Shown here: positions 43,301 through 55,300 of the stretch, one piece after another
Numbering within the stretch: the first letter of the stretch is position 1
Layout of the letters: every line of letters starts with the position of its first letter
Assembly (NCBI RefSeq): GCF_029931775.1
Contig: NC_079323.1
Span: 37,590,882-37,654,881, forward strand
Direction of reading: 5' to 3'
From: Euleptes europaea
Lineage: Eukaryota; Chordata; Lepidosauria; Squamata; Sphaerodactylidae
DNA: 64,000 nucleotides
The notes under the pieces: generated by a model
Database searches by the model: none
The model's input: only the letters and a program-made list of their open reading frames with translations
Told to the model about the DNA's origin: nothing
Made by a program: the position numbers and the translations under genes

Positions 43301-46300
43301 GGAAAGAAGGCGGTTAAGTGGAGACATGATAGAAATCTATAAAATTATGCATGGTTTGGAGAGAGTGGACAGGGAGAAGCTTTTCTCCCTCTCTCATAAT
43401 GACTTTCATAATACTGGAATGCGGGGTCTGCTGAAGCTGGAGGGTGAGAAATTCAAAACAGATAAAAGGAAGTATTTGTTCACACAACGCAGAGTTTAAT
43501 TATGGAACTCCCTCCCCCAGGATGTGGTGATGGCTGCCAACTTGGAAGGCTTTAAGACGGGAGTGGACATGTTCATGGAGGAGAGGGCTAACCATGGCTA
43601 CTAGTAAAAATGGATATTAGTCATGGTGCTTACTATTCTCTCCAGGATCAGAGGAGCATGCCTATTATATTAGGTGCTGTGGAACACGGGCAGGATGGTG
43701 CTGCTGCAGTCATCTTGTTTGTGGGCTTCCTAGAGGCACCTGGTTGGCCATTGTGTGAACAGACTGCTGGACTTGATGGACCTTGGCCTGATCCAGCATG
43801 GCGTTTCTTATGTTCTTACGCCCTTCTCTAGACACATGAGGCACTCCGCATGGCCATCATTTTTCTCCATTTTAGTGCTACATTTTTGACACTTCTTGAA
43901 GAGGGCCCCTTTCTTACTTTTTTTCAGGCTGATTTTTATTGATTTTCCTTTCCAAAATGTCTATGATGAGAATAAAGCCTATCCAAAGATAGAACGTCCT
44001 CTCACCGCAGCAGCAGGAGAAGAACGGAGGGGAAAGCACTCCCTCCCCGTTGGTCATGTGTCCATTTGGGCAGGAAATGCGGCCCCAGACTGAGGGGAGG
44101 GGGTGCACTCTGTCAATCCGATGCTTCTAGAAGCTTGAAAATTTCTCCGTGGCTGGTCTACGCATGCGCAGTCCCCATGTGGGACTGCACAGAAGCCATG
44201 AGAATGAAATCAGAGATATTAGTGCTAATAATATGCCATGATGTGTCTTCCTAGTAAATCAAGCCAAATGTATTTGTATTTTGAGGTCAGTCAAGCAAAG
44301 TTCTCAATTGCATTCTTGATGTTCAGTTGCTTAAAAAAACTCTTGTTGTGATGTCCACCATATGGGCATTCTTCCATGCTAATTTCTTTAACCTTTCCTC
44401 CTGCCATGGATGTTCTCTTGGGAAGCATCTTCTGTTACCAGGACAACTGCCGCTTGCCAGGAAGCACAGTTACTCCATGGGCCCAAAAAAGAAGCAGCTG
44501 CCACGTCAGACAGTTTTATATGGGTATGTTAAAAGGATCTTTTACATTCCTTCAAAGGCATTAATAAAAAAAGTTATAGAGGGCTTACCCTTACTCGTGA
44601 CACCTCCTCCTAATCTGTAACCAATCAATTAAAAATAGCACTTGTAGGGGGAGCTCTTTGCTCAAATAACATGAGGATTTCCTGAGCTGGGTTACTTAAC
44701 AGAAAACTGCAAAAAGATTTTCTATCACGTTTTCGTTTCAAATGGTCTCTTTGAAGTCTCAGCAACATTGATTTTAATTTCTCGTTATTGCCCTGGATGG
44801 CCTAAACTAATCTCATAAGAGTCTCAGGTGTTTGTCTGAATTACTTTCTGGGACCTTTTCCTTTGCTTCCTCACTGATCTTTCTCATTATGTGACTTGTT
44901 ATCACCACAGCCTCCTCCCAGAGTAATCGTAAAACGTAACATCTGGCATATGTTAGTGCAATCTCGCTTCCTGGCATTCCTTTTCGTTTTGGATCAGCCA
45001 CTTGCTACTTACAGTAAGTGGAAGGAACATAATTAACTCAGAACAGTGAATCCTTTCAGACATGTACTAATTATACCTGAATAATATACTGTTTACCGAC
45101 TGTTTTTTTTGTACTCTGTCAGCAGCATAGTATATTTCAGACAAGCCAACATGGTAGACTAGATGAGCAGCAGGTAATTCAGGAAAGCAGTATTTCAAAG
45201 CAGGGTTCTCAGAGAATCTAGTAGAGTATTAGGGACCTAAAGTCATTTAATTCCCACCTATGCCACATTTTTGTAATTACAATTTTGGTACCAATGTATT
45301 ACAGACGGGCAAGCGCGTTTTCCATTTAAAAATTTGCCTCCAACTGTGTGTGTAAAGTGCCGTCAAGCCGCAGTTGACTTGCGGCGACCCCAGCAAGGAG
45401 CCTTCAAGGCAAACAAGAAGCAGAGGTGGTTTGTCAATGTCTTCCTCAGCAGAGCCTTCCTTGGTGGTCTCCCTTCCAAGTACTGACCCTACGTAGCTTC
45501 CAAGATCGGCCTATACCACGCCATATTCCCTCCCGCCCCCAGCTGTACAAGACTATTATTTAAGAAGCAGCTATTACTAGGGGTAGCGGGATTTCATGTG
45601 GGTTTCAATACACCAAGTCCAACTGTGGAAGCCGCACATTTATTTGTTTAAATTTGGATCTGCCCGAATCATTCATAAAATGGAGGGCAGAGTGAGCTCA
45701 ATTTTAGCTGCAGAAGTAGTTAATGGTCTCTCACAATTCTAGTCCCTGTCCTAGCATTTTTCTCTCAGCCAAGGTGAGCTTCAGTTTCGGAGCTTGGCTA
45801 AGAGAAAAGTTACATCATTGGAGAAGCTGCAAGGAGGTTAGCCACTGGACCTCTGTCCCATGCTTAATATGTGATCTGGGTTTAAACACATGGATGTCAG
45901 TTTGTGCCTCAGAATCCTACCACCAACCGGCCATGTTTACATAAGACTTAACAAATTATCTCTTACACAAGTTGCTTCTGGCTCCGTATCTGTTTCAACT
46001 TTGATGAACTCAGGCTCTTTCTTCAATGGTTGTTCATTATCTTGTACTTCAAGAGGTAGCAGCTGCATTAGAAGTAGAACAATTACAGTAATTAGTCAAC
46101 ACTCAGCGACAATGGCAGATCTGTTTGATAACAGTACATAAAAGAAGGAATGTACTCTTCAAAGTATCTTACTTAAGTCGAACAGTACGGCAGCCACATT
46201 ATTTAACAACGACTGCATTATCATAGAACCTATGTAGCTATGTGGCTACAGCTGCACAAAATATGAAATATGACCTCCAATACAGAATCCAATCCACATT

Positions 46301-49300
46301 CTCAAAGTAACAAGAAACACAGGTATAGAGTTAAAAAAGAAAAGAAGACAAAGGATGCAGTATTTTAAGAGCCCATTCCTGAAGTGGGGGAGCAAAGTTC
46401 CTTAGGAGCCAGTGTGACCCACGCTGGCGTAGGTGCCACCTTATCACGGAATAAGGTGGCACCTACACCGGCGTCTGGGCGCTGCTGGCCCCCGCCACCA
46501 GCATAGCCATTCTGGCAGGGCTTTCCTGGAAGCGAAAGCCCATGCCGGTGTGTGTGTGAGGTGTTCCCAGGGGTGGAGCTGCCTTTAGGCAGCTTCCACA
46601 GCCCTTTCACCCAGGGAGCACCCCCTCAAGCAGTAGCAGGGCTGCGCCACCTTTTTTGGTGGTGTAGCCCCATGGGAGTCAACCAGGGATTCCCCCACTG
46701 CCTCTATTTTTAAGGCTTTTTTCGGCCCCCACAGCAGCTGGGAAGCCTTAGAGGAAGAGGCAGGGCTGTGCTGCTCCCAGCCATCGTGGATCTGCCCCCA
46801 CCTTCAAGACTGGGCTGCCCGTATAGCACTTTGAAGCCCCAATGATATCAATAGAGTTTTAGCATATTGTAAAGTAATTTCTATTGAAAAAAATAGGATT
46901 TCAAAATGCTTCACTTTGCCTAGATTGTAGTCCTGAATGATTGCAATCATCAAGAAATGACCTCACATATGTGAACCTGCCTGGAAGCACACCTAACAGC
47001 ACTCTTCATTACTGGCGTCTTTTTAAAAAAAATCTGAACCCATTCTATGAATTATTCTATCCATATAATCCAGTTTTTACCCCATCTCAAAGTCAAATAA
47101 CATTGCCCATCCTATAAGCTATTCACCACTCTACCTTAAAGAAAAGTGAAGACTAGAGATTGCTCTGCCATGATAAATATAAAACTTTCACGGCAGATAG
47201 GTACATAAATGCAAGCAACATATTAAACAGAGTTCAGTAAAGTGCTAAAAATGTAACAGGTTAAATTAAGGCAAGAATTATTAAACTCTCCAGGTACTGT
47301 GATGTTTACACAATATTTTTGGCACACACCGCAACACAGCTATACCATACCACTGAAATAGTGTGATTCTTCCTATCCTCTGGCTTTGAAAGGCAATGTT
47401 TTGCTTCCTGATGAGGGTGCCATTTCCTCCGAGCGCACAACTTTTGCTTTGCAGGTGGCTGCTTTTGAAGGCTCGGTTTCTGTACAGGTCTTTTATTTGC
47501 ACTGTTCTTAATCAAACGGCTGGAGGCTGGAGATGGATCTCTGTGAAAAGCTCTCCTCCGGCACACTGTCTTCTTGATGGTTTCATTTTTCTTGAAAGAG
47601 AAATCAGCATCACTTTGGGAGCTTTGATAGAATTGTTCCTGTGAGATATTTCTATACCTGTACCTGCCTATTAGTTTGATTCATGAGAGATATAAACGGT
47701 GATTTGCTCAAGGACAAAGCCAAAGCCACTGAGGTTTCTAGAAATAATCTCAATGGCCAAAGGTTACCAAATTATTTATCGTGCTGAGTAGCCATTCAGA
47801 CCTGTTCAGGTTTGGTGAGCACTCAACACTTTGCAAGGGTGGAAGATCAGAGTATAGCTACTAGATTCTGTTCTTCACACAGTACCTTAAGAAAAAATGT
47901 GCAGACTGTCTGAACTGCATTTTGTTTAATTATATTAGGAAAGCAAGAACTAATTGTCAGACTCTGAAGCCAACAAAAATATTAGCAGAATATTTTTGTT
48001 TTCCTTTCCATTCACTCATGCATATCACCTATCGTGCATTGCTTGTGTCTATGAAGTCAGTAACAGCCCCATTCTAAGCAGAGTTGTGTGTGTGTAAAGT
48101 GCTGTCAAGTCACAGCTGACTCATGGTGACTCCATAGGATTTTCAAGGCAAGAGACGTTCAGAGTGGTTTGTAATTACCTGCCTCCACTTGGTCTGTGAG
48201 AGGAGGACGAGAAGAATAATAACTGGTTTTTATATGCCGACTTTCTCTACCACTTAAGGAAGAATCTAACCAGCTTAAAATCACCTTCCCCTCTCCATAA
48301 CAGACACCCTGTAAGGTAGATGGGACTGAGAGAGCGTGAGTAGCTCAAGGTCACCCAGCTGGCTCCATGTGTAGGAGGGGAAAAACAAATCCAGTTCACC
48401 AGATTTGTGTCTGCTGCTCATGTGGAGGAGTGGGGAATCAAATCCACTGCTCTTAACCACTACACCACGCTGGCTCTCAAGCCTCTCTAAGTCTAGAGAG
48501 ACTTCATTGTACACAACAGAACTAGCCCTGTGAGATCCAAATCCTTGTTAAGTGACAGTGGGCTTGCCAAACAATTTTGGATTATCTGTAAGAGGGAAAC
48601 AGAGATCTAGCTCACAAGTAGTGATTGTATATTTCTTCCTATATTAATGATTAGACCCAGAAAAATGTGCTGTTATAGCCACTCCAGACACTCTTGTGGA
48701 AGTGCTAGTAATTAAAAAGCTAGGGTCTATTTCCATTTTATTCTCATAATAAACTTGTGGATTAGATTAGACTGACAGATAGCGACATTATACCAATCAA
48801 TCGGTGAGTTTCACTAATGAAAAGGGGATCTGTGTCTCCTTGGCCTTTGTGCGAAGATTATGACCACTGTATCACACTGTCTGTCACACTTCTGCTTACC
48901 CATGAGCTTTTGCAGGCTCTTATACAAGTGAAAAACATTTATGGGTTTAATTTCATTTTTCTTGCACAGAATTCTAGTAATTAAGTGTATAAGAGCCCTT
49001 CCTTGAATAATAGGCACCTTCTGCATGTGGGTTGCCAACTCCCTGATGGAAAATTCCTGGAGATTTGGGGGTGTAGCCTGGGAAGGATGGTGTTTGGGGA
49101 CAGGAAGGACCTCAGTGGGGTGTAATGACAGACACTCCACCCTCCAAAACTGCCATTTTCTTCAGGGGAACTGATCTCTGCAGTCTGGAGATGAGCTGTA
49201 GTCACAGGAGATTTCTGGCCCCACCTGGAGGGTGGCAATCTTATACTGAACACTTTTGGATCCAACTCTATAAGTACCATAAAAATAATAACTATAACAG

Positions 49301-52300
49301 CAGCAGCAACAGCAGCAATCCTTTACAGCTATTCTAATGAGCAAGTTCCACGGGTTTCTGTGGGACTTACTCACAAGTAAATGTGCATGAGATTTAAGTC
49401 AATATACTTACATTCTTAACAGTTCTGTAGGCTTCTGTATGCTGGACAACAGTAAGAGGCTGTGCCAAGTAAAATTTCTATGAGAAAAAGTGGGTTCAAC
49501 ATTAAGCACTGGTTCATCATTTTTATCAGCTGAGGATATGATCCCATAGTTATGATAACAGAAACAAATGGGGAAAACATAAATGAATGCCATTCCTTCA
49601 TCTGCTGCTTAGAGAGTCCAAGGAGATCAGCAGGAAAGGTCAGTGGTCAGTGTCGGTGGTTCATGAATGTAGGGCAACAGGCAATACCTTGTGCAATTGG
49701 TATGTGTTTGCATTGCCTGCAAAATATCTGAATGCTATCTTTTGGCATTTTTTTGTGAACATGGAAAAAGGTTAAAAAAAATCCTATTAAAACAATTAAA
49801 CAATTATTAGTAGAAAATAATAGGAGTCCAGTAGCATCTTAAAGACTAACAAAATTTCTGGCAGGGTATGAGTTTTTGTGAGCCACAGCTCACCTCTTCA
49901 GATAAAACTCATACCCTGCCAGAAATTTTGTTAGTCTTTAAGGAGATACTGGACTCCTACTGCTAGTGACAGACTAACACGGGGAACTCCAGTGAAGTAG
50001 AGATGACGTAATTGCAGACAACAGTCACATTCTCAATTGTTTAGGCAAACAGCCGATATCCAGGCAATTAATTGTCAAGAGGAAGCAAGGAGGGGAGGAA
50101 CGGTGGTCCAGAACAAGTCAACAGTTTCATCACTGACAACTTCATTAGCCAAAACTATTCAGTCACGGTAACTATAAAATATATAACAAATCTATAAGTG
50201 AGATGCAACACTGGCTATCCTCACAGATAATGCATGGTAAGTAAAAGATAAAGAGTAGCAAAAGAACAGAGAGAGGAAACATATCTATGCTTAATAATTA
50301 TCAGGTGGAATGACTCAGACCACTTGCTCCATCTGAGAATGTGACTGTTATCTACAAACGTTGTCTCTACTTCACCGGTTGTAACTCTACCTGCTAATGA
50401 CCTGACTTACACAGGCAAATAACACATCGAGTTTTCCTTAATTTCATGCCGGCATTCCGATTGTTAAATGTCTATGCTCTTGCAATTCTAACTCTATTGA
50501 CACCATTGACCATATAATTTTAGAATGTCCTCTTTATGAATGTCTGTGGGAAAGATTGCTATCTACTTTATTAGCTACCAAAAGATTTTTGAATAATGAT
50601 CTTAAATGTCATTTTCTTTTGAATGATTCAATCCCTGAAATAACTAAGACGGTGGCCCAATATCTTGTAGAAGTGCTTAAGATTAAAACTGCTTTTAATT
50701 AGTATATTTTATATTATCTTAGTTTATATGGAATTTTATTGTATCTGTCCAATCTATATTTTACTTTAAGTGTATTTTATATGGATTTATGATTATGGCA
50801 TCGCAATTATGCCAATAAACGTGTGTGTTTGTGTTTATGAATAACCAGGAATGTGTTCCTTTTCCTTTAGCAAGAGAAGAGGTGGCCCATAAACAGAAGG
50901 AGAAGGAATGAGTCTGCATGTGGAGTACAGGGAGGGAAGTATTCAATACTATAGTTGTTTCCTCTCATGTTGTGCATGATGTCAACTATCATTAGTGCAT
51001 CACTGCTGCTGACCCATGTCCTGGAGTGGTGAAACAATACCACATATTGCGAGATCCACAGCAGTCCCTATGGCCGCATTCGGTATGCTACTTTGTTGAT
51101 TGAGCAATCCACGGGATGATGCATTTTCAAAAAATGATGTATTTTCAAAAAGACTTGTTTCCTTTCCTTTTATTTCAGGCTCATCTGACCAAAGGTCTTG
51201 AGCACAAAGACTTGTATGTTTTCTAAATTGTGCTCAAAAATACGATAACAAAAGATTACTAATAGCACAATCCTATGCAGAGGGCTATATCGAAGCCTCC
51301 CGTTGAAGTCACAGAACAAACACCAAGTGCTTTAAATTGCATCCTGAGGCATTTAAAAGCTGCTTCAATGCAGATCCATTTTAGGTGCACCGGAGGACCT
51401 CCCACTGCCAGTTCAGGACATTCTTAAAGCATTCATGAAGCATTGCTTTAAACTATTGCAAAGAAAACTAGAAACTATTCAGTTTGAAGAGAGAGATCTT
51501 AGGCTTATCTATTCAAAATCTTCTCAACAGCGCATATTTCACGTTTTCAGGACTTCACTGTAATCCTTTTAATCTGAGGTCAAAAACAGATAAATCTCTA
51601 CTGAATTTTACATATGCTCAGCAAATAGCTCACCTGCAATGGTAGGTTTTTCTGCTTTCTTTGACATTGCTGGATGGAATCTACAAGTAGTTTTTCTTTG
51701 TCATTCAGTGACCGTGATGACGGGAGAAAAGTGCCCAAAGGAATAGAGAGCAAACTTTCTGGAACATGACATCTATGAAGTGATATAGAACAACACAGAG
51801 AAAAGAAAATTACTGTGAAGAAATGTTTCTCCTTGTTTCTTGAATTATCTGACAAGGTCTTTTTACACTGGGAATGATCCAATGCACTGTGAGCACAGCA
51901 GCTTCTTTTTCATTCATATGACAAGACATTTTTTGTGAGCACAAAGGCATTAACAATGCAATCCTAAGGGGAGGCGAATGCACTCAAGGAGCCAACTGAT
52001 AGTCCTGCTCTCACAAATTTAAAAAAAATGGCTTAGAGGGGAGGGACTGGAGGAAGGGGAAAGACAAATAGGAGGGAGAAGTGAGAATGGGGGAAATGTT
52101 TGGTCACATCCATAGTCGACATCCTGAACTGCTTCATGCATCATGGGTGTGGCCATGTCAGTGGGGGGTCACTTAATTTTTGAGTACATTTGGCACTTAT
52201 AGAATACACTGTGTTTTTTGCTGGTGTAACTTTACGCCTCTGTTGGGGAGTTCCCAGACTGAAAGGGCTTAGGGAGCAAACGAACTCTGGCCACCCCCCG

Positions 52301-55300
52301 AGAGTACTATCACACTGGCATGGGGCTGCACTGGTCCCTGAGAGCTACGGAGCGCCGCTGAGGACCTGTACTGGCGTAATTGTCCCTTATGCCAGCATAT
52401 CTTGGAGATACGCCACCGTAAAGGTCAGTTGGCTCCTTGAGTGCATTTGCCTTCCGTTAGGGTAGCATTGTTAATGCCTTTGTGCACACAAAAAATGTCA
52501 TATGAACGAAAAGGAAGCTGCTGTACTCACAGGGCATTGGATCATTCCCAGTTTAAAAAGACCTTGTCAGTGGGGAGACAAATGCGGACTAAAACTATGC
52601 AAAAGACTAGCAATCAATTTGGAATCAACTCAGGCTAAAACAGCATCCAGAAAAGGCAGGGAAAATGTAAAGAGAGAGCAAGGTGACTTCGAATGGTTGG
52701 AGAAAACATGCATAATGAAAACAAAGCCCTGAAGTAGTCATGGGGAGACAGTGACGGAAACACCCCATGCATAAAAGGCCAATTAGGAATCTGCTTAGTG
52801 TCATCTTAGTAGAAGCACCATCCACCACTGCATTCACTGCTGCCACAAGACCTGATGTGATCAGGGCCCAAGGTTACTATACTTTGAACAAAATTCATCC
52901 AAACTTCGACAGACTTACATTTTGCCCAAATTCACCTCCTAAGGTGGCTTTTCAACTTGCCTCATGATTTGGGATGAACATCCTTACTGCATGTGCAGTC
53001 TTATCTTCTCTGGCAATCAGACCACCTAGTACATTTCCAGTACAGTATTTTGATGTAAATTAATGGAAATATGTGTAGACAGGCAATTTGGAGAACATGA
53101 TTATAAAGATACATGCTGAAGTCAGCATGAACATAAAATCACAGCTGATCTTTTGCACTGTGTACATTTTCCAGTACAAAGTTTAAGGGAACACAGAGCA
53201 AGAGGGAAACAGCTGTGGGTTAAAAATCAGATTTTAAAAATTAAACCTTTAAAGCTTACGTATTTTCTGGGCAACTCCAGATGTCATGATGTCCTTCATT
53301 ATTTATAGCCGTGTCAAGTCTCCACTTAAGGCAAACATCTATGAAATTATAAGATCAAAGTTAATGTTTAGAGATATCACAATGACATTACTTTATAGGG
53401 CACTGTGATTGCATGCATCATTTATTTTTAGTTATCACCCCCACCCCAACAGCTGTGGTTACTAATCACATAAAGTAATTTTCCCTTAAAAGAAAAATTA
53501 TTCCTCTGCAATTTTCAAATTAGGAATGTGGAGTACTTGCTAAGGCGTGATCATTTACCCATTCACATACCTCCCTTGAGCCCTCATCACTTACAGTGTA
53601 ATGCTAGGCAGAGTTACTCCCTTCTAAGCTCATTGTCTTCCATGGCTTTAACAGGGTGTAACTCTTCTTAGGAGTGCACTGCTAACTTTTTGGTTCCTCT
53701 GATGTTCGGTCTCTGACAACCTTCATGCAAGCAAAAGATCTTTGAGTGATGAACAGGCATGCATGCCCTAACTTATCAGAAGATGATCAGCTACACAATA
53801 AATAAACTGGTAATTTCCTTGATCATGTCTCGAAGAAGGAATCAAGGAAAGGAACTCAACGATATTGAGTAAGCGTAAATCAGCTTGCAAGGTTGTTGCA
53901 AGGATATATTGGAGGATACACCAATCTGATGTCTTAGAGATAAGGGCAGGAGATGATTGTCAAGATATTGAAGATAGCTTTTAATTCCCAGATGAAAAAA
54001 AGTGCGTTAATGATGCCTCAAACTTGTACTGAAATTTGGTAAATAGCTGGCTAAGACCAAGGCCTGCCTACATGCCCCAGAGTACCTCTAGGGTTGCCCC
54101 TGTCAACCAGAGGGAGGGTTGTGGGGGAGAGGGGTTGTGGGGGAGTCCTGGCAGGAAAACTGAAATAAGGCTTTGGCTACTTACCACCGAAGTTCTGACC
54201 ATAGAGTTCCTGGCAATTCCTAAAGCTACCTGGAAATGACAAGGGTAAATCTGCCAATGGCCAGAAACTCTATGGCCAGAACTTTCGGAAAGTAACCAAT
54301 GTCTTATTTTTTTTTCCTCTTCAGGATGATCGTGCACCCTGTCTTTGGCTCCAGTTCCCACTCATTGATCAGCTGAGCATCGGTGGGCAAGGGCTACAAC
54401 TGGTTGGGGAGGATTGCTGACCTTCCAGTAGTGTCTGGAGATACCCTGGGATTACAACTGATGTCCAGGCGACAGAGATCAGTCCACCTGGAGAAAATGG
54501 CAGCTTTGGAAGATGGGTACTATGGCATTATACCCCACCGATGTCTCTCTCCTCCCCACATCCTGCCTCCCCTCAGCCTCCACCCACAAAAGGTCCAGGT
54601 ATTTCCCAACTCAGAGCTGGCAACCCTAGCCTGGAGGTCTCTCACCATAAGCGGGCAAATGGGAACCCTAGACATAACCCAGGCCTCTCCAAAAGTTCAT
54701 CCCAGCCTTCCTGACCTCACTGTTCACACACATCTCTTCCTTCTCTCTCCTCCAATTGAGCCCTCATGCACAGAGAGAAAATCTGAAAAGCAAGCGTGTT
54801 TTTAAACAGCCTTCTGTCCAAAACCTTTGAAACAACTGACCCTAAAAGCTGGCAGCTTGCCTATAATCTTCTTTATACCATGTCGAGTGGCTGACAAAGC
54901 CACTTAAGTTATAGGCCGGCAGCCTTTATAACAAAACACGAAGGATACCAGTTACATTAGCAGCCCCACAGTGTGCTTTCAACGTAGTATAAAGTGAAAC
55001 AAAAGGGCTGTTTGTAAAATAATTCCTTCAAAGAAGAAGGAAGTGAAAAACACAGCGGTGTACAGCATCTGTGACAGGGAAAACTGGAACGAACTTGTTT
55101 GAAGTCAAAAGAAAAAAGAAACCTTCACTCGTATCCTGCTGAATCCTTTATTCCCCCCTTCTCTTTTTAGCCATCTCATTTTATAAACTCACCACACTGA
55201 ACAATATTTGGAATCTGCTCTGCCCTTCTTCTTTTGTACTGAATTATATCTGAGGGTTTCTCATTCCATCTGGCACCCAGATAGCCAAAGTCATTCCAGA

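Noticed and set aside
44813-45001. A 62-codon minus-strand frame inside a MORC1 intron
   Set aside because: The exons on either side already join in phase, and the frame does not resemble MORC1.
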